Assembly: GCA_937120475.1 (NCBI GenBank)
Contig: CAKZJV010000007.1
Location: 1,504,068-1,568,067, forward strand
Source: an uncultured Cryomorphaceae bacterium
GTDB taxonomy: Bacteria > Bacteroidota > Bacteroidia > Flavobacteriales > Schleiferiaceae
Reading direction: 5' to 3'
Length of the DNA: 64,000 nt
A program made the translations under genes and the position numbers. Positions 60,358 through 64,000 of this stretch are shown one piece after another. The number at the start of each line of letters is the position of its first letter. Position 1 is the stretch's first letter. Below the pieces are notes generated by a model. The model saw nothing but the letters and a program-made list of their open reading frames with translations. It did no database searches and had not been told where the DNA came from.

Positions 60358-61047
60358 CTGAAGGAAAACGAAACATCCCAAACTCCGAATGGCTATTTTC
60401 TTTACCTGATACTGGGTGGCCTTTTTGTGGCCGCCCTGGTAACGTGTAATCTTATTGCCAATAAGTTTATTGCCGTAAACCTGGGGTTCGCTACCTTTAA
60501 AATATCGGCCGGGGTACTTCCCTATCCGCTCACGTTTCTTATTACCGATATACTCAGTGAAATTTACGGCCGTAAAAAAACCACCCACATTGTATTCAGC
60601 GGTTTTTTCGCATCGGTGTTGGTGTTGCTTATTCTTTATGCCGGCAGCCTGTTTCCGGCCCTGGAGCAAAGCCCGGTAAAGGATGAGCAATACAACGTAG
60701 TATTCCAGAACTCCTGGCGCGTTATCGGTGCCTCCATGCTGGCCTACCTCGTAGCCCAGTTTGTAGATGTGCGCGTATTTCACTTTTGGAAAAAAGTAAC
60801 CCATGGTAAGCACCTTTGGCTGCGTAATAACTTTTCCACCTTTTTTTCGCAATTGCTGGATACCATATTGGTAACCACGGTAATTTTTGCCGGGGTTGAA
60901 TCCTTTGGCTTTATAACCGGGCTAATATGGGATGGGTGGCTCTTTAAAATTTTGTGTGCCGCAGCCGATACGGTTCTGATTTATTTGGCCGTTTTCGGTA
61001 TTCGCAAGTACTTTGGCCTTTCCGAAGGTGAAGAGTTGAAAATATAG
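60358..61047 (+). CDS. Queuosine precursor transporter (YhhQ/QPTR family)
   Basis: About 229 residues with six to seven transmembrane helices. GGLFVAALVTCNLIANKFIAVNLG, the ISAGVLPYPLTFLITDILSEIYGRKK signature, and the C-terminal LWDGWLFKI-type helix identify the family, which imports preQ0/preQ1 for tRNA queuosine synthesis. No ATG, GTG or TTG lies in frame before the first helix: the only GTG (60427) is inside that helix. A CTG at 60358 is the best start after the in-frame stop at 60352-60354; ATT or ATA cannot be excluded. Confidence 0.8.
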   Translation: MKENETSQTPNGYFLYLILGGLFVAALVTCNLIANKFIAVNLGFATFKISAGVLPYPLTFLITDILSEIYGRKKTTHIVFSGFFASVLVLLILYAGSLFPALEQSPVKDEQYNVVFQNSWRVIGASMLAYLVAQFVDVRVFHFWKKVTHGKHLWLRNNFSTFFSQLLDTILVTTVIFAGVESFGFITGLIWDGWLFKILCAAADTVLIYLAVFGIRKYFGLSEGEELKI

Positions 61048-61053
61048 GGACTA

Positions 61054-62040
61054 ATGGCGAAAAAGTGGTTACAAAAAACATTAAGCCTGGCTTTTAAAGC
61101 CGCTTTGCTTACCGTTGCCGTTATCTTCCTCATCAAGCGGATGGACACGGACACCTTTGCCGAAGCCTTCCAAAAACCACTGAATTACCCCTGGCAAATA
61201 TCCATTACCTTTCTCCTGCTTTGGTTTGCCAATCTTTTTATTGATGCTCTTTTTTGGACCCGCGTACATTGTATGCTGGAAGATGTGAGTGTAAGTCGAG
61301 GTTTAAAAATAAACCTCATTTGTTATACCCTCTCTTTTGTAACCCCTGCCAATAGCGGTGAATGGGCCGGGCGTTACGTAATGATGAACGAGCAGCAAAA
61401 CCGTAAAAAGTCCTTCTTTCTGAACCTATGGATGAACCTACCCCGCTTTTTTGCCAAGTTGCTGGTTTCGGGAATATGCTTTGCCGCCCTGATCTTTTTG
61501 ATGGGGTTCATGAATATGTGGCAAGCTTTGGCTTCAGGTACTTTGATCACCTTCTTGGTGCTTACCGTATATCTCCTTTTCAAAAGAATGCAGCGATGGC
61601 TGCACCTCCGCAATATCGGCCCTTTAAAGCTGGAAAATTATATGCTCAAGGGAAGGCCCGGAATGCGTGAAAAACTGAACTTTCTGGTTTTGGCCACGGT
61701 AAAGTTTGTGACTTACAACCTGCAATTCGCACTGATCGTATTACTGTTTTCACCGGAGGGTTTGCCGCTTACGTTCTGGTTTGCCGTGCCGGTGTATTAC
61801 CTCATCAGCTCGCTGTTGCCCTCTATTGCCATTGCCGACTTTGTTTTGAAAAGTGCCATTGCGGTTTGGGTTTTTCAACCGGTTTGGGACAACGAGGCCC
61901 TGCTTATATTGGCCAGCATCACCATTTGGGTTTTTAACGTAGTGATCCCCTCTTTCGCGGGCTTGTACGTAATTATGAAAACCAACCTGTTTCGTTCGTT
62001 TAAAAAGAAATTTTCACGAGGTATCCTGAGTGGCCTCTGA
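61054..62040 (+). CDS. Lysylphosphatidylglycerol synthase-type flippase-domain protein (UPF0104)
   Basis: 328 residues with eight or so transmembrane helices. The segment SFVTPANSGEWAGRYVMM and the later PVYYLISSLLPSIAIADFVLKSAIAVWVF resemble the membrane half (UPF0104/LPG_synthase_TM) of MprF proteins. No soluble synthase domain is present, so it may move a lipid or glycolipid across the inner membrane. It starts 6 bases after the queuosine transporter gene. Its 3' end overlaps the convergent DUF2797 gene by 41 bases. Confidence 0.8.
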   Translation: MAKKWLQKTLSLAFKAALLTVAVIFLIKRMDTDTFAEAFQKPLNYPWQISITFLLLWFANLFIDALFWTRVHCMLEDVSVSRGLKINLICYTLSFVTPANSGEWAGRYVMMNEQQNRKKSFFLNLWMNLPRFFAKLLVSGICFAALIFLMGFMNMWQALASGTLITFLVLTVYLLFKRMQRWLHLRNIGPLKLENYMLKGRPGMREKLNFLVLATVKFVTYNLQFALIVLLFSPEGLPLTFWFAVPVYYLISSLLPSIAIADFVLKSAIAVWVFQPVWDNEALLILASITIWVFNVVIPSFAGLYVIMKTNLFRSFKKKFSRGILSGL

Positions 62041-62797
62041 CATTGAGCACACCCCCACCTTCAAAAATGAGGTACTGCCCGCGTATTCCCTGTAAAAGTG
62101 CCTGTATCTCCGGGTTTTTATCCAGGTTAACTCCCTTCACTTTGGCGGGGTAGTTATTTACAGGATACGTTAATTTATAGAGGGTTTCATCCTTTGAAAC
62201 AAACCTGGCCATGTCTTCATCCAGATGTTGCGCCAACCTTTTCTTTTCGGCTACCAGGTCCACTTCGGAGTCTTCATTTTTCAGCATCTTTTGCCAAACC
62301 GTTTTATCGGCTACCACTTCCTTAAGGGCCACCTCTATAACGCCTGCTTCATATCGATTAGTGGTTTGTGCCAGCACAATAGCCTGAGATGCCCCCTGAT
62401 CGGTCCAGCGGCTGGTTTTCTGAATTTCGCGGGTAACCCCCACTTTCAGACCTCCTGAATTGGCCAGATAAACCACGTGGGGCTGTAACTGGTAACCTTT
62501 CTCAAAAGCTAAATCACGGTCTTCTATGCCCTCGTGAGCTTTGCTTAGCTCCGGGCGGATGATACTTTCACCGGCCTCAGGCTTGGTAAAAAAGCAGTTT
62601 TTACAAAATCCCATACGGTACAAATCCTGGAAACGGTTGCCACAGGAAATACAATACTTCTCATTCTGAAATTCTACCTTAATTTCACGCCCTACAAACT
62701 CGTTCATCTTAAGGAAATCGTGATCGGTGATTAACTGGTACTGCACCGGGTCTTCCACGTATGAACTCATTTTAGCGAGCTTGGAAACAAATTCCAT
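62000..62797 (-). CDS. DUF2797 family protein with zinc-ribbon-like motif
   Basis: 265 residues from the ATG at 62797; a longer in-frame extension to 62974 is rejected because it runs across the start region of the divergent GH3-family gene. Near residue 50 stands CISCGNRFQDLYRMGFCKNCF, two CxxC pairs that should bind zinc. The later KVGVTREIQKTSRWTDQGASQAI is typical of the family, with a GIY-YIG-like appearance (inference). The function is unknown. An alternative start Met lies nine codons downstream (62770). Confidence 0.75.
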   Translation of the reverse strand: MEFVSKLAKMSSYVEDPVQYQLITDHDFLKMNEFVGREIKVEFQNEKYCISCGNRFQDLYRMGFCKNCFFTKPEAGESIIRPELSKAHEGIEDRDLAFEKGYQLQPHVVYLANSGGLKVGVTREIQKTSRWTDQGASQAIVLAQTTNRYEAGVIEVALKEVVADKTVWQKMLKNEDSEVDLVAEKKRLAQHLDEDMARFVSKDETLYKLTYPVNNYPAKVKGVNLDKNPEIQALLQGIRGQYLIFEGGGVLNVRGHSGYLVKISF

Positions 62798-62840
62798 AAA
62801 AAGGGATTTATTAAATTTAAGCAGGGAAATTACTATAAAT

Positions 62841-64000
62841 ATGAAGCTCGACCTAGTAAATTCTTTTATCTCCTGGCGGATGAAAAAGCGATTCCACCAG
62901 ATAGAGCTATTCATGAAATACCCCATGGAGATGCAGCAGGAAGTGCTGCAAGGTTTGCTGAGCCGTGCGGCCAAAACGGAATGGGGCCAACGTTATGGTT
63001 TCAGCGATATTGAGTCTTACGATGACTTTCGCTCCCGCGTTCCACTTCACTTTTATGAAACCATTGAAAAGGACGTAAACCGCCTGCGGGCCGGTGAACA
63101 GAATATTATGTGGCCTAGTGAAATAAAATGGTTCGCCAAATCAAGCGGCACCACTTCCAGTAAAAGCAAGTTTATACCGGTTAGCCAGGAGGCCATTGAA
63201 GAATGCCACTTTAAAGGTGGTAAAGACCTGCTGAGCATTTACTGCAATAACCACCCGGAAACTTCCGTATTCTCCGGTATGAGCCTGCGCCTGGGCGGTA
63301 GTACTTTTATTAATAATAGCGAAAACAACTCCTTTTACGGTGACCTTTCGGCCATTATTATTGAAAACCTTCCCTTTTGGGTGGAGATGCGCAGCACTCC
63401 CAATAATAAAATCAGCCTGATGACGGAATGGGAGGAAAAGATAGAAGCCATTGCCAATACCAGTATTAAGGAGGATGTTAGCAGCCTGGCGGGTGTACCG
63501 AGCTGGATGCTGGTTTTAGCCCACAAGGTTTTGGATAAAACCGGCAAATCGAACCTCCATGAGGTTTGGCCAAACCTGGAACTGTATATGCACGGGGGCG
63601 TAAACTTTTCACCTTACCGTTCGCAGTTTGCGGATATTTTGCCGGGTTCCCATTTCAACTTTTTGGAAACCTACAATGCCTCGGAAGGATTTTTCGGCAT
63701 ACAGGATACTACGGACCGGCATGAGCTTTTACTGATGCTGGATTACGGAATCTTTTACGAGTTTATACCCATGGATCATTTCCAGGGCGAAATGTCGCCT
63801 ACCATTCCGCTTAGCGAAGTAGAGGAAGGTGTGAATTATGCCGTAGTTATCAGTACCAATGCCGGGCTTTGGCGTTACATTGTAGGTGATACCGTGAAAT
63901 TCACCAGCACCTCACCCTACCGCATTCAAATAACCGGGCGTACCAAACATTTTATCAATGCCTTTGGTGAAGAATTGATTATTGAAAATGCGGAAGAAGC
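62841..64000 (+). CDS. GH3-superfamily (auxin-responsive-type) acyl-adenylating enzyme, truncated by the window end
   Basis: 386 residues before the right edge. The N-terminus KYPMEMQQEVLQGLLSRAAKTEWGQRYGF and FAKSSGTTSSKSKFIPVSQEAIEE (phosphate-binding loop of the adenylate-forming fold), then LETYNASEGFFGIQ and LWRYIVGDTVKFTS, match bacterial GH3 proteins. Plant GH3 enzymes conjugate acyl acids to amino acids; the bacterial substrates are unknown. The ATG at 62841 is chosen because the reading frame and family start agree, and the gene diverges from DUF2797. Confidence 0.9.
   Translation, partial: MKLDLVNSFISWRMKKRFHQIELFMKYPMEMQQEVLQGLLSRAAKTEWGQRYGFSDIESYDDFRSRVPLHFYETIEKDVNRLRAGEQNIMWPSEIKWFAKSSGTTSSKSKFIPVSQEAIEECHFKGGKDLLSIYCNNHPETSVFSGMSLRLGGSTFINNSENNSFYGDLSAIIIENLPFWVEMRSTPNNKISLMTEWEEKIEAIANTSIKEDVSSLAGVPSWMLVLAHKVLDKTGKSNLHEVWPNLELYMHGGVNFSPYRSQFADILPGSHFNFLETYNASEGFFGIQDTTDRHELLLMLDYGIFYEFIPMDHFQGEMSPTIPLSEVEEGVNYAVVISTNAGLWRYIVGDTVKFTSTSPYRIQITGRTKHFINAFGEELIIENAEE

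Noticed and set aside
62798-62974. 59-residue N-terminal extension of the DUF2797 protein
   Set aside because: It runs antisense across the start of the GH3-family gene and has no family-like sequence.

Overview
The window is a chromosomal segment of a Bacteroidota genome, most likely a free-living, probably marine, Flavobacteriales relative. Evidence: gldD and gldE, two proteins with type IX secretion (T9SS) C-terminal sorting domains, many TAnnTTTG-type -7 promoter elements (several with TTG-type -33 partners), little Shine-Dalgarno signal before start codons, and gene neighbourhoods typical of the phylum (mutY-ssb-gldE-gldD; HU-TPR-mS38-like mini-protein-rng; folK-deoxynucleoside kinase). 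No plasmid, phage or CRISPR signal was seen. I cannot name the species.

Layout. 1-2.9 kb: an M16 protease pair. 3-9.5 kb: EamA exporter, heme A synthase, an alpha/beta hydrolase-MarR-NTF2-like cluster with two identical 14-bp palindromic operators, and a SulP transporter beside a beta-carbonic anhydrase. 9.6-13.8 kb: a run of small genes (VOC, DUF1801, DinB-like, thioesterase, DUF1853, methyltransferase, TRIC-type channel). 14-18.7 kb: lipoprotein metalloprotease, OprB-like porin and S9 peptidase. 18.7-19.3 kb: repeat-rich non-coding stretch. 19.3-25.7 kb: two divergent housekeeping blocks. 25.9-32.7 kb: sensor kinase, S9 and M16 peptidases, two methyltransferases and an AT-rich orphan membrane protein.

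32.8-41.2 kb: a six-gene leftward operon for nucleotide sugars (WbpE-like aminotransferase, UDP-glucose dehydrogenase, UDP-xylose synthase, GalE, RfbB, small envelope protein), divergent from an outer-membrane protein and the Kdo transferase WaaA; together they serve the surface glycan/LPS. 41.2-47 kb is accessory: an HTH regulator divergent from a 49-residue coiled-coil protein, a tandem pair of T9SS beta-helix surface proteins, and a decayed IS1-type element. 47-51.9 kb: a compact five-gene leftward operon joining a CotH-type kinase lipoprotein, a PPP-type phosphatase lipoprotein, two small beta-barrels and an inner-membrane protein with a degenerate HD domain and a Pycsar-effector-like membrane domain. 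This is my best candidate for an undescribed system: a possible extracytoplasmic phosphorylation/dephosphorylation module.

51.9-52.6 kb: tRNA-Leu and tRNA-Gly separated by a tandem array of tRNA-Leu-derived fragments into which short palindromes are inserted; related palindromes occur near 18.7 and 19.3 kb. 52.6-64 kb: housekeeping again (mutS, SpoU-type methyltransferase, OmpA, deoxynucleoside kinase, folK, sppA, queuosine-precursor transporter, flippase-like protein, DUF2797), ending in a truncated GH3-family gene.

All calls come from reading the sequence and recognising families; no database search was run.
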